Below are positions 18,932-27,521 of a stretch of DNA of 64,000 bases, one piece after another. Positions within the stretch are counted from its first letter, which is position 1. Each line of letters starts with the position of its first letter. Position numbers and translations under genes: made by a program. The DNA is from Actinomycetota bacterium (GTDB lineage Bacteria; Actinomycetota; Actinomycetes; Mycobacteriales; Mycobacteriaceae), in contig JAFDWN010000008.1 of NCBI GenBank assembly GCA_018268465.1, forward strand, positions 248,001-312,000, given 5' to 3'. A model generated the notes under the pieces. It made no database searches and was not told the origin of the DNA. It saw only the letters and a program-made list of their open reading frames with translations.

Positions 18932-20584
18932 TCATAGCGTCGGCACCGCCCGCAGAAGTGCCCGGGTGTACGGATCGCGTGGTGCGCCGAACACCCCGTC
19001 GGCGGTGCCTTCCTCGACGATGCGACCGCGATGCATGACCAGCACCCGGTCGGCGACGTGGTGCACCACCCCGATGTCATGAGAGATGAACAGCAGGGCG
19101 GTGTTCCGGTCGGCACGGATCTCCAACAGCAGGTCCAGGATCTGCGCCTGGATGGACACGTCGAGCGCCGACACCGCCTCGTCGCAGACCAGGAGTTCGG
19201 GGTCGGAGCCCAAGGCGCGGGCGATCGAGACCCGCTGGCGTTGCCCGCCGGATAGCGAACGTGGGTGCCGATCGACGATCCCCACCGGCAGGTGCACCAA
19301 GTCGAGCAGCGTTCGGATACGGGCGTCACGTTCGGCCTTGCCCGGATGACCCAGAGCGACTGTCTCGGAGATGATCTCGCCCACCGTGTAGCGCGGGTCG
19401 AACGAGCCGACGGAATCTTGCGCGACGAGCTGCACCGATCCCAGGCGCGGCGATTGGTGGCCGCGCCGCCCGCTCCAGCGGCGCCCGTCGATCTCGACGT
19501 GCCCGGTGTCGGGGGTCAGCAGGCCCGTGACGATGCGCGCCACGGTCGACTTGCCCGATCCCGACTCCCCCACCAGGCCGAGGATCTCGCCGCGGCGGAT
19601 GGCGAATGTGACTCCCTCCGCGGCGGTGAACTCCCGCCTGCGGCCCTGCCGGTAGTACTTGCCGACACCGACGACCCCGGCGACGACCTGATCGCCGACG
19701 CTAACCCGCTGCGGTGCAGCCTGATCCGGTGCGGCCAGCCTCCGGCCACGGGTGCCGGCACCAGGCACCGCCGCCACCAGCTTGCGGGTGTAGGCGTGCT
19801 GCGGTTCACCGATGACCTCGGCGACGGGGCCGTGTTCGACGACGCGGCCGTTGTGCATCACCATGACGTCGTCGGCGACCCGGGACACCACCGCCAGGTC
19901 GTGACTGATGAGCAGCACACCGCGGCCGTCATCAGCCAGCGTGCGCAGCAACGTCAGGATTCGGGCCTGCACGGTGACATCCAGTGCCGTGGTGGGCTCG
20001 TCGGCCACCAGCACGTCGGGCCGCCCGGCCAGCGCTGATGCGATGAGTGCCCGCTGCCGCAGACCGCCGGAGAGTTGGTGCGGGTAGTTTCGCCGCCGGT
20101 AGGGCGGGTCGGGAATGCCGACCGATTCCAGCAGGTCCTCGACGGCGGCGGCGCGCCGGCGCCGCGGGAGCCGCATCGCCTCGGCCACCTCGGCAGCCAC
20201 GGTGCGCAGCGGGTCCAGCGACGTCAGCGCATCCTGCAGCACGAAACCGATCTGTGCGCCCCGCACCATACGCCAGTCGGACTCTCGGTAGCCGCGGGCA
20301 TCGGCACCGAGAACGTCGAATGTGGTTGCCTCGAACCGGCTTCCGCGGCCGCAGAGCCCGACGAGGGTGCGTGCGGTCACCGATTTTCCGGACCCGGATT
20401 CACCGACGATGGCCAGCACCCGCCCCCGGCGGATGGTCAGGTCGACATCGGCGACGACGGGCAGCGCCGATCCGTCGCCGGCGCGCACGGTGTCGAAGGA
20501 CACCGTGAGTCCTTTGACGTCGACGAGGATGTCGCCCGTGCGCCCGCGGGGCGCGCCGGCGATGGCGGAGGTGAGGGTGGTCAT
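18932..20584 (-). CDS. Double ATP-binding protein of a dipeptide-type ABC importer
   Basis: A 550-residue fusion of two ABC domains (DppD-DppF or GsiA arrangement). Each half has Walker A GESGSGKS, an ABC signature (LSGGLRQR and LSGGQRQR) and Walker B (VLVADEPTTALD and LLVCDEAVSALD). It powers the permeases encoded just upstream. The ATG at 20584 overlaps the stop of the permease gene (ATGA). The frame is open further upstream but codes nothing family-like. Confidence 0.93.
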   Translation of the reverse strand: MTTLTSAIAGAPRGRTGDILVDVKGLTVSFDTVRAGDGSALPVVADVDLTIRRGRVLAIVGESGSGKSVTARTLVGLCGRGSRFEATTFDVLGADARGYRESDWRMVRGAQIGFVLQDALTSLDPLRTVAAEVAEAMRLPRRRRAAAVEDLLESVGIPDPPYRRRNYPHQLSGGLRQRALIASALAGRPDVLVADEPTTALDVTVQARILTLLRTLADDGRGVLLISHDLAVVSRVADDVMVMHNGRVVEHGPVAEVIGEPQHAYTRKLVAAVPGAGTRGRRLAAPDQAAPQRVSVGDQVVAGVVGVGKYYRQGRRREFTAAEGVTFAIRRGEILGLVGESGSGKSTVARIVTGLLTPDTGHVEIDGRRWSGRRGHQSPRLGSVQLVAQDSVGSFDPRYTVGEIISETVALGHPGKAERDARIRTLLDLVHLPVGIVDRHPRSLSGGQRQRVSIARALGSDPELLVCDEAVSALDVSIQAQILDLLLEIRADRNTALLFISHDIGVVHHVADRVLVMHRGRIVEEGTADGVFGAPRDPYTRALLRAVPTL

Positions 20585-21441
20585 ACGCCCGACCTCCGCT
20601 CGAAGCGGCGCTGCAGTTGGCGGCCGACGACGGACACACTCACGACCGTGATGGTGATGAACAGTCCGGGGAAGAACCCGACCCACCACGCGATCCGCAG
20701 ATCCTGGCGCGCATCGGAGAGCATCGAACCCCATTCGGGCAGTGGCGGTGTCGGCCCGAAGCCCAGGAAGCTCAGACCCGCCGCGCCGATGATCGCGGTC
20801 CCGACGCCGAGGGTGGCCAGCACCGGCACCGTGCCGAGCGCGTTTGGCAGCACGTGACGCACCGTGCGGCGCGCCGCCGACGCGACCGCCAGGCGGGACT
20901 GCGCCACGTAGTCGGATTCGCGCACCCGCAACGTCTCGGCGCGCACGACCCGGCCGTACCGCGGCGCCGACGCAATCGCGATGGCGGCGATGACGTTTCC
21001 GGTACCCGGTCCGATCAGTGTGATGAGCATCAGCGCGAACAGCAGATCCGGGAAAGCGCCCACCGCGTCGAACACCCGGGAGATCGCCTCATCGATCCGG
21101 CGGTGGGAGACGCCGGCGATCAGCCCGAGGAACACCCCGATCAGCACGCCCAGCGCCGTGGACGCCACTCCGATGAGAATCGAGTAGCGGGCACCGTGTA
21201 CCACCCGTGACCACACGTCGCGGCCCAGATGGTCGGTGCCGAACAGGTGCTCGAGGCTCGGGGCCGTCAGTGCGTTGGACATGTCGCTGGCCAGCGGGTC
21301 GCGGCCGGTGAACAATCCGGGGAACACCACCGCGATCATCAGCAGCGTCAGGATCGCGGCGGCCACCAGCAGGCCGGTGTGCCGGAATCCGGTCAGGCCG
21401 GAGGACAGCGATCGGCCGGGGAAGGCGAATGTCGTTGCCAC
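20581..21441 (-). CDS. ABC transporter permease, DppC type
   Basis: A 286-residue inner-membrane permease. An N-terminal helix (LLVAAAILTLLMIAVVFPG) is followed by the DppC-family region APSLEHLFGTDHLGRDVWSR and a run of helices with the coupling motif around SDYVAQSRLAVASAARRTVR. GTG start at 21441, one base before the stop of the partner permease gene, so the two are probably coupled. Confidence 0.92.
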   Translation of the reverse strand: MATTFAFPGRSLSSGLTGFRHTGLLVAAAILTLLMIAVVFPGLFTGRDPLASDMSNALTAPSLEHLFGTDHLGRDVWSRVVHGARYSILIGVASTALGVLIGVFLGLIAGVSHRRIDEAISRVFDAVGAFPDLLFALMLITLIGPGTGNVIAAIAIASAPRYGRVVRAETLRVRESDYVAQSRLAVASAARRTVRHVLPNALGTVPVLATLGVGTAIIGAAGLSFLGFGPTPPLPEWGSMLSDARQDLRIAWWVGFFPGLFITITVVSVSVVGRQLQRRFERRSGV

Positions 21442-21442
21442 G

Positions 21443-22495
21443 TCACCGCACCCGCAATCTCGGGTCGATCCACAGGTACAGGATGTCGACGACGGTGTTG
21501 ACGGCGACGTACAGCGTGACGGCCAGCAGCGTGATGCCCAGCACGACGGGCACGTCCTGGCGGGTGACCGCGACGACGGTGGCCTGTCCGATCCCGGGCC
21601 TACCGAAGACCTGCTCGACGATGACCGTGCCGGTGAGCATCCCGCCGACCGACCAACCGGCCAGTGTGGCGGCGGGTATCAGCGCGTGGCGCAGCCCATG
21701 CCGAAGTTTGAGCTGCCACGGCGAGATGCCGCGAGCCAGCGCGGTGACGGCGTAGGGCTGCTCCAGTGACTTCTCGATGCCTTCACGCAGCACCTGGGAC
21801 AGCACCGCCGCCAACGGCAACCCCAGCGTGAGGCTGGGCAGGATGAGGTTCTCGAGCGTGCTGCCGCCCACCACCGGCAGCAGGCCGAGTTGGAAGGACA
21901 GCACGGTGATGAACACAATGCCGAGCCAGAACGTCGGGATGGATGCGAAGGTGAGCTCGCCGAGGTAGGTGATGCGGGTGCCGATGCCGGTACGGCCCGC
22001 GGTGAGCAGCGCGGTGAGCACCGCGACGGTGACCGCGATCAGCGTGGCCGCCGTGGTGAGCTGCGCGCTGGCGACCAGCCGGTGGCTGAACAGGATGTCG
22101 CTGACCGGGGTTCGCTGTACGTAGGACATACCGAAGTCGCCGTGCACCAGCCGGGTGAGGAAGTCGACGTACTGCACGAACGGCGACTTGTCCAGGCCCC
22201 ACTGGGCTTCGATGGTGGCCCGTAGTTCCGGGGTGTCGAACTCTCCCATCAGCAGGGTGACGGGGTCCCCGGGAGCGAGATGTACGGCGAGGAATGCCGC
22301 CGAGGCGGCGAGCCACAGCACGACGACCGCCGCGATCAGCTTCTCGGAGATGTAGCGCGCCTGGAACGCGACGGCGGACCATCTGCCGGACCGCCGCGGG
22401 GGCCCGGGGGCCCCGTCCGCGGGGGGCCCCACGACGTCAGCGCCGCCGGTGGGCGGGCTGCTCGGGGAGGATTGCAGAATCGTCATCGCAGTCAC
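21443..22495 (-). CDS. ABC transporter permease, DppB type
   Basis: A 350-residue permease with a long Pro/Gly-rich cytoplasmic N-terminus (about 45 residues) before the first helix (IAAVVVLWLAASAAFLAVHL). Family motifs are APGDPVTLLMGEF, HGDFGMSYVQRTPVSDIL, LPSLTLGLPLAAVLSQVLRE and EQVFGRPGIGQATVVAV. It lies 10 bp downstream of the SnaA-type monooxygenase gene, which ties transport and oxidation to one transcript. Confidence 0.92.
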   Translation of the reverse strand: MTAMTILQSSPSSPPTGGADVVGPPADGAPGPPRRSGRWSAVAFQARYISEKLIAAVVVLWLAASAAFLAVHLAPGDPVTLLMGEFDTPELRATIEAQWGLDKSPFVQYVDFLTRLVHGDFGMSYVQRTPVSDILFSHRLVASAQLTTAATLIAVTVAVLTALLTAGRTGIGTRITYLGELTFASIPTFWLGIVFITVLSFQLGLLPVVGGSTLENLILPSLTLGLPLAAVLSQVLREGIEKSLEQPYAVTALARGISPWQLKLRHGLRHALIPAATLAGWSVGGMLTGTVIVEQVFGRPGIGQATVVAVTRQDVPVVLGITLLAVTLYVAVNTVVDILYLWIDPRLRVR

Positions 22496-22504
22496 GTGCG
22501 GCGA

Positions 22505-23944
22505 TCAGCCGAACGCTGCCTCCCCTACGCGCGTCCGCGCCGCCCCACTGCCGCCCGCGGTCAGGCTCGGAGCGGACGGTGTGTGGTTCTCGAAGCCGTC
22601 TCCGGGGCGCGGCAGGCCGAGGGTGTCACGCAGGGTGGTGCCGGGATACTCGGTGCGGAAGATGCCCTTGGCTTGCAGCAGCGGCACCACGTGGTCGACG
22701 AATTCGGTAGCCACATCCGGCAATTGCGCCGCCATGATGTTGAATCCGTCGGCAGCGCCGGCGTTCACCCAGGTTTCGATCTGGTCGGCGACCTGTTCGG
22801 GCGATCCGATCGCGGTGACGTGGGTCAGCCCGCCGCCCTGGCGGGCCAGTATCTGCCGCACGGTGTAGCGCTCGCGGCGGGCGGTGCCGATCAGTGCCGC
22901 GAAATGACCGCCCTGGGCGCCCAGTTCACCGTCGGCGGGCACCAGATCCCACGGCAGTTCCTTGTCCAGTTCCAGCGCGTCGACCGGGACGCCGATCTGC
23001 AATGCCAGCGCGTTGATCGCGAAACGTTCGGTGTGCAGCTCCCGCAATTCGATCTCCCGCCTACGGGCCTGCGCCTCGGTGGGGGCGACCAGCGTGATGA
23101 GGCCCGGCAGCACCCGGACGGTGTCGGGGTCGCGACCCCAGCCCTTGGCCCGCTCGCGCACGGTGCTGCGGAATGCAATCGCCGACTCGATTGTGGGCTG
23201 CACCGTGTAGACCGCGTCGGCGAACCGCGACGCCAGGCCGATCCCGTCCGGGGACGAGCCGGCCTGCACGAGCACCGGATGGCCCTGCGGTGAGCGTGGC
23301 AGCGGCAGTGGGCCCGAGGTGGCGACGTATTCGCCGGTGTAGTCGACGGCACGGATCCGTGCCTCGTCGACGTAGGTTCCGCTGTCGCGGTCGGCCACCC
23401 ACGCGTCGTCGGCCCAGCCGTCCCACAGCGCGATGACGCCCTCGACGAACTCGTGGGCACGGCGGTAGCGGGCGTCGTGGTCGAGTCCGTGTTCCCGGCC
23501 GAAGTTACGGGCGACGTCGTCGCCGTTGGTGGCGACGATGTTCCATGCGGCCCGGCCGTTGCTGATGTGGTCAAGCGTCGAGATGCGCCGCGCCAGGTTG
23601 TAGGCCGAGTTGTAGGAACTCGACCCGGTGGCAACCAGACCGATGCGGCTGGTGTGCTGGGCCACGGCGGCGAACGCGAGCGTCGGGTCGAGACCGCGGA
23701 ACGGCCGATACTCGCCGCGGTAACGCCACACGGGCGTATCGGCCAGGAACACGGCGTCGAACAGCCCGCGCTCGGCGATCTTGGCGACCTCGATGTAGTG
23801 CTCGAGGCTGCTGAACCAGCGGGCGTCGCCGTCGACCCCGCCTCCCGTCGCGCCGGCGGCCCGGTTGGCGCGCCAGGCACCGGGGAAGACACCACCGGGA
23901 ATCAAGTTGAGGTTCAGTGTGATCGATTCGTGAGGAAAGGTCAT
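22505..23944 (-). CDS. NtaA/SnaA/DszA-type FMN-dependent monooxygenase
   Basis: A 479-residue luciferase-like monooxygenase, clearly related to the one at 14777-16129. Seen are ITLNLNLIPGGVFPGAW, AERGLFDAVFLADTPVW, ISTLDHISNGRAAWNIVAT, ARYRRAHEFVEGVIALWDGW and PQGHPVLVQAGSSPDGIGLA. Members oxidise sulfones, nitrilotriacetate or similar substrates with FMNH2. It lies 27 bp after the sulfurtransferase gene. The C-terminal 35 residues are Gly/Ala/Pro-rich and look like a tail outside the fold. Confidence 0.88.
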   Translation of the reverse strand: MTFPHESITLNLNLIPGGVFPGAWRANRAAGATGGGVDGDARWFSSLEHYIEVAKIAERGLFDAVFLADTPVWRYRGEYRPFRGLDPTLAFAAVAQHTSRIGLVATGSSSYNSAYNLARRISTLDHISNGRAAWNIVATNGDDVARNFGREHGLDHDARYRRAHEFVEGVIALWDGWADDAWVADRDSGTYVDEARIRAVDYTGEYVATSGPLPLPRSPQGHPVLVQAGSSPDGIGLASRFADAVYTVQPTIESAIAFRSTVRERAKGWGRDPDTVRVLPGLITLVAPTEAQARRREIELRELHTERFAINALALQIGVPVDALELDKELPWDLVPADGELGAQGGHFAALIGTARRERYTVRQILARQGGGLTHVTAIGSPEQVADQIETWVNAGAADGFNIMAAQLPDVATEFVDHVVPLLQAKGIFRTEYPGTTLRDTLGLPRPGDGFENHTPSAPSLTAGGSGAARTRVGEAAFG

Positions 23945-23971
23945 GTGCGGCTTCTTCTTTCGGTCACTTCA

Positions 23972-24832
23972 CTAGGGTTTCTCGATGGGGAAGCCGACGA
24001 TGCTTCCCCACTCGGTCCAGGACCCGTCGTAGACGCGGACATTCTCGATGCCCAGCACCTCCGAGAGCGCGATCCAGCCCAGGGTCGAGCGGTGTGACAG
24101 CCGGCAGTAGTTGACGATCAGCGCCGGGGCGTCGCCGACCCTGTCGTTCACGATCCGCTGCAGTTCCGCTCGCGGACGCAGCCGACCGTGGTTGTCGAGC
24201 AGGTCGCGGAAGAACAGATGGCGAGCGCCGGGGATGCGGCCGTGCCGTTCGGCGCCGTGGTCGATCGGCGCATTCGGGCCGCTGACCCGCCCGCCGCTGT
24301 ACTCCTCGACGGTTCGGTAGTCGAGGATGACGACGTCGTCGCGGCCGAGCAGGGCGCGGACGTCGTCGCGGCCGATGCGCAGTCGCTCGTCCGCGGCGGT
24401 GGGTTCGGGCACCGCCAGCGGATCGGTCGGCGGCCGTCGTTCGACGATGCGCTCGGCCGATGTGCTCAGGCCGGCGGCTCGCCAGGCCTCCACACCTCCG
24501 TCGAGATAGGCGATGTCGGCGGAATGCCCGTAGCCACGCACCCGCAGCGTCCACAGCAGATAGGCCGCGAACTGTGTCGGGTCACCCGCCAGCACGATGC
24601 GCGAGCCCTCCCCCGCACCGAGCGCGAAAAGACGCCGCGACAGCTCCGGTCCGGTGGCCAGTTCACGCTCAAGCGGATGCCAGGCCAGGTCCTTCCAGAA
24701 CACCCCGCGCGCACCCGGGATCACCGGCCGGCCGGGAGTCGCCGCGTACACCTCGATCACCGCGAGGTTGGGATCGTCCAGATCCGCGGCGAGATCCTCT
24801 GGAGCGATGACGCTTCGGGTGGCGAGAGCCAT
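23972..24832 (-). CDS. Tandem-rhodanese sulfurtransferase
   Basis: A 286-residue thiosulfate/3-mercaptopyruvate sulfurtransferase-like protein with two rhodanese domains. The catalytic loop in the second domain is VNYCRLSHRST, with Cys followed by Arg as in thiosulfate-type enzymes. The first domain lacks the Cys (VLAGDPTQFA). It heads the transporter/monooxygenase operon; its Shine-Dalgarno is GGAGG just upstream of the ATG. A near-perfect inverted repeat lies immediately before the start. It probably handles sulfane sulfur released from the imported compound. Confidence 0.87.
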   Translation of the reverse strand: MALATRSVIAPEDLAADLDDPNLAVIEVYAATPGRPVIPGARGVFWKDLAWHPLERELATGPELSRRLFALGAGEGSRIVLAGDPTQFAAYLLWTLRVRGYGHSADIAYLDGGVEAWRAAGLSTSAERIVERRPPTDPLAVPEPTAADERLRIGRDDVRALLGRDDVVILDYRTVEEYSGGRVSGPNAPIDHGAERHGRIPGARHLFFRDLLDNHGRLRPRAELQRIVNDRVGDAPALIVNYCRLSHRSTLGWIALSEVLGIENVRVYDGSWTEWGSIVGFPIEKP

Positions 24833-24841
24833 CCGCCCTCC

Positions 24842-24868
24842 TTTGTGTCAAATCCGGTTTGATACAAA
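24842..24868. promoter_or_regulatory. Candidate operator (inverted repeat) of the sulfurtransferase operon
   Basis: TTTGTGTCAAA (24842-24852), spacer TCCGG, then TTTGATACAAA (24858-24868). The arms are complementary at 10 of 11 positions. It begins 10 bp before the start codon of the first gene of the operon, right behind its ribosome-binding site. Size and symmetry suit a dimeric repressor. No second copy was noticed in the window. Confidence 0.5.
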
Positions 24869-25019
24869 ACACACTGTCCTGCAAGCACATTAAAAGCCGC
24901 TGAGCAGTCGGTCCATAATTTCCCTTGCCGCGAGAATAACTACCGGCACCCCGACTGGGCTGCGTGCGGAGAGTTTGCGTCAGGCGTAGTTTTTGTCGAT
25001 CCAAACCATCGATCGCAAT

Positions 25020-25034
25020 GTTATGAAACATAAC
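25020..25034. promoter_or_regulatory. Short inverted repeat upstream of the second sulfurtransferase gene
   Basis: GTTATG-AAA-CATAAC, perfect 6-base arms, about 25 bp before the ATG at 25059 and in an unusually AT-rich stretch. It could be an operator or the -10 region of the plus-strand promoter. A strong Shine-Dalgarno, AGGAGG at 25047-25052, follows. Confidence 0.35.
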
Positions 25035-25058
25035 TCGTGACCAACGAGGAGGACACAG

Positions 25059-25892
25059 ATGAGTGAGGCGGCCCGCACCGCCCATCTGATCGACCCGGCA
25101 GGGCTGCGCGAACTACTGACCCGCCAACCCGAGACGGTCGTGCTCGACGTGCGCCATGTGATGCCCGCCGACCATGCCGACCACGACGCCTACCTCGCCG
25201 GGCACATCCCCGGCGCGGTCTTCGTCGACGTCGACGCCGATCTGGCCGGGGTCAGCACCGGACGCAACGGCAGGCGCCCGCTGCCCCGCGCCGCGGACTT
25301 CGAGAAAGCCTTGCGCCGCTGGGGAATCACCGCCGAGACCGCAGTCGTCGTGTACGGGTCGGCGCGCTCCGCGGCACCGGCGCGGGCGTGGTGGCTCCTG
25401 CGATGGGCCGGCGTCGAGTCGGTCCGGCTCCTCGACGGTGGGCTCCAAGGCTGGAGCGGCCCGCTGGCGATCGGCGAGCAGGCCGACCGGCGGCCCCGCA
25501 GCGAGTTCGTCATCCGTCCGGGTGGACTACCCGTGATCGAGGTCGGCGACGTGCCCTCCTTCGCCGATCTGGGCCTGCTGCTCGACGCGCGACCAGCGGC
25601 CACGTTCTCCCACCCCACCGATGCCGGCGCGGGACACATCCCGGGGGCACGTAGCGCACCGGTAGGCGAATTCTTCGATGGTGCAGGCTTTCTGCTGCCC
25701 GACAAGCAGCTGCGCGCACGGTTCGCCGCACTCGGGATAGCCACGGGCGCCGAGCCGGCGGCATACTGCGGCACCGGTGTGGCTGCCGCGCTGGAGGTGT
25801 TCGTGCTGGCGCTGCTGGGGATGCGAGCCCGCCTGTACGTCGGCTCGGCCTCGGAGTGGACCGCGGATCCCTCCCGTGTGCTGGTGCGGTGA
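25059..25892 (+). CDS. Tandem-rhodanese sulfurtransferase (SseA-like)
   Basis: A 277-residue protein with two rhodanese domains. The catalytic loop of the second domain is AAYCGTGVAA (Cys-Gly-Thr-Gly), typical of mercaptopyruvate-type enzymes. The first domain has VVYGSARSAAPA without Cys. Also seen are HIPGAVFVDVDADLAG and GHIPGARSAP. It is divergent from the other sulfurtransferase, with a 226-bp region between that holds both promoters, and its TGA overlaps the GTG of the downstream exporter gene. Confidence 0.88.
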   Translation: MSEAARTAHLIDPAGLRELLTRQPETVVLDVRHVMPADHADHDAYLAGHIPGAVFVDVDADLAGVSTGRNGRRPLPRAADFEKALRRWGITAETAVVVYGSARSAAPARAWWLLRWAGVESVRLLDGGLQGWSGPLAIGEQADRRPRSEFVIRPGGLPVIEVGDVPSFADLGLLLDARPAATFSHPTDAGAGHIPGARSAPVGEFFDGAGFLLPDKQLRARFAALGIATGAEPAAYCGTGVAAALEVFVLALLGMRARLYVGSASEWTADPSRVLVR

Positions 25893-27193
25893 CACCGCCC
25901 GCCACCGGCCGCCGCCGCCTGCTGCTCGACCTGTCGCCGTTCCGGCACAGCCGGGCGTTCACCCGGCTGTGGATCGGCACGGCACTGGGCAGCATCGGCC
26001 AGGAGATGACCGTTGTCACGGTCGCCCTGCAGGTGTACACGATCACGTCGTCGACGTTCGCGGTGTCGCTGATCGCGGGTATCGCGTTGGGCCCCATGAT
26101 CGTTCTGGGCCTGTACGGCGGAACCCTCGCCGACCGGTTCGACCGGCGATGGGTGGCCACCGTTGCGTCGGTGATCTCCTGGGTAGCGATCGTCGCACTG
26201 ACGATGCACGCCTGGCTGGGCGGCACGTCACTGTGGGTGCTTTACACGGCGGCGACGGTCAACGCGGTGGCCAACACCGTCGGCGGGATCACCAGACGCG
26301 CCATCGTCCCCCGGCTGCTGCCCCGCGAACTGCTGCCCGCCGCCGGCGCGCTCAACGGCATCAATATGGGACTGATGGCCACCGTCGGGCCGCTGATCGG
26401 CGCTGCCGCGGTGGGTGCCGGCGGCTTTCAGGTTGCCTTTCTGATCGACGCGGTGCTGCATTCGGCGGCGTTTCTTGGGGTTTGGACGTTGCCGGCGCTG
26501 CGTCCGCTCGACGAGACCCGCACCGCCGCCGCCGGGGCGCTGCGTTCCGTCCGCGAGGGGTTGGGATATCTCCGCCGCGCCGACAACATTCGTTTCGCAC
26601 TGACCGTCGACTTGTTCGCCATGGCGCTGGCGCAACCGCGGGTGCTGTACCCGGCGCTGGGTGCGGTGACGCTCGGGGGCGGAGTCACCACGGTGGGCGT
26701 ACTGTCCGCGGCGTTCGCCGGTGGTGCGATGCTGATCTCGCTGTTCTCCGGATGGACGGGCCGGATTCGGCGCCAGGGTGTCGCGATCCTGGTGGTGTCC
26801 TACGTCTACGCCGCGTCGATCGTGGTCGCGGGAGTGATCCTGCTCGTCGCCGTGCTCCGTTCCGTTGACGGGACGGACGCCGTGGCGATCGTCGCGCTGG
26901 CGGGGGTGCTCGCCATCGCCGGTGCCGCCGACGCGGTGTCGGCCATCTTCCGCGGCGCCATCCTGCAGGCCGCCGTGCCAGACGAACTGCGCGGCCGGGT
27001 TCAGAGCCTCTTCTCCATCATCGTCACGGGCGGCCCGCGGGCAGGCGATGTGGTGACCGGCGTGGTAGCCAGTACGGTCGCGATCTGGAGCCCGCTGGTC
27101 GCCGGTGGCGTCGCGATGCTGCTGGCGATCTGGCTACTGGCCCGGCGAACCCCGTCGTTCACGGCCTATGACCGCGACGACCCACAGCCGTGA
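25889..27193 (+). CDS. MFS transporter (EntS/MDR-like)
   Basis: A 434-residue major facilitator protein with about 12 hydrophobic segments and a conserved loop GGTLADRFDRRWV between helices 2 and 3. Residues PFRHSRAFTRLWIGTALGSIG at the N-terminus resemble the EntS/macrolide exporter branch. The GTG at 25889 is chosen because it overlaps the stop of the sulfurtransferase gene (GTGA). Its cargo is unknown. The 3' end overlaps the convergent ferredoxin gene by 35 bases. Confidence 0.85.
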   Translation: MTPPATGRRRLLLDLSPFRHSRAFTRLWIGTALGSIGQEMTVVTVALQVYTITSSTFAVSLIAGIALGPMIVLGLYGGTLADRFDRRWVATVASVISWVAIVALTMHAWLGGTSLWVLYTAATVNAVANTVGGITRRAIVPRLLPRELLPAAGALNGINMGLMATVGPLIGAAAVGAGGFQVAFLIDAVLHSAAFLGVWTLPALRPLDETRTAAAGALRSVREGLGYLRRADNIRFALTVDLFAMALAQPRVLYPALGAVTLGGGVTTVGVLSAAFAGGAMLISLFSGWTGRIRRQGVAILVVSYVYAASIVVAGVILLVAVLRSVDGTDAVAIVALAGVLAIAGAADAVSAIFRGAILQAAVPDELRGRVQSLFSIIVTGGPRAGDVVTGVVASTVAIWSPLVAGGVAMLLAIWLLARRTPSFTAYDRDDPQP

Positions 27194-27521
27194 TCTGTTG
27201 CTGCGCTTGGGGTTGTAACGCCACGTGTGCACCCGGTGTGCGGCCGCGACCCCACCCGAGCACGGCCCGGTAGCCGCCCATGAGACCGTGCACCGCCTCC
27301 GGGTCGCGGAATCGCGAGTCCTGCGGCACCGGATACACCAGGGGTGCGACGAACAATGCGTCGACGGGGCAATAAGCCTCGCACTGGAAGCAGGTCTGAC
27401 AGCTGTCCTGGCGGGCGATCACCGGGATACCGTCGGCGCCACGGTCGAACACCCGGGTCGGGCACACCTCGACGCAGCGGTCGCAGGTGATGCATCGGTC
27501 TCCGTCGACGATCTCGATCAT
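27159..27521 (-). CDS. 4Fe-4S ferredoxin family protein (AprB-like partner)
   Basis: A 120-residue protein with two Cys motifs, CITCDRCVEVCP and CQTCFQCEAYCP, which bind two 4Fe-4S clusters, followed by a C-terminal extension of about 55 residues. The ATG at 27521 overlaps the stop of the flavoprotein gene (ATGA), so the two are translationally coupled and probably form a complex, as AprA and AprB do. Its last 35 bases overlap the convergent MFS gene. Confidence 0.87.
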   Translation of the reverse strand: MIEIVDGDRCITCDRCVEVCPTRVFDRGADGIPVIARQDSCQTCFQCEAYCPVDALFVAPLVYPVPQDSRFRDPEAVHGLMGGYRAVLGWGRGRTPGAHVALQPQAQQQITAVGRRGHRP

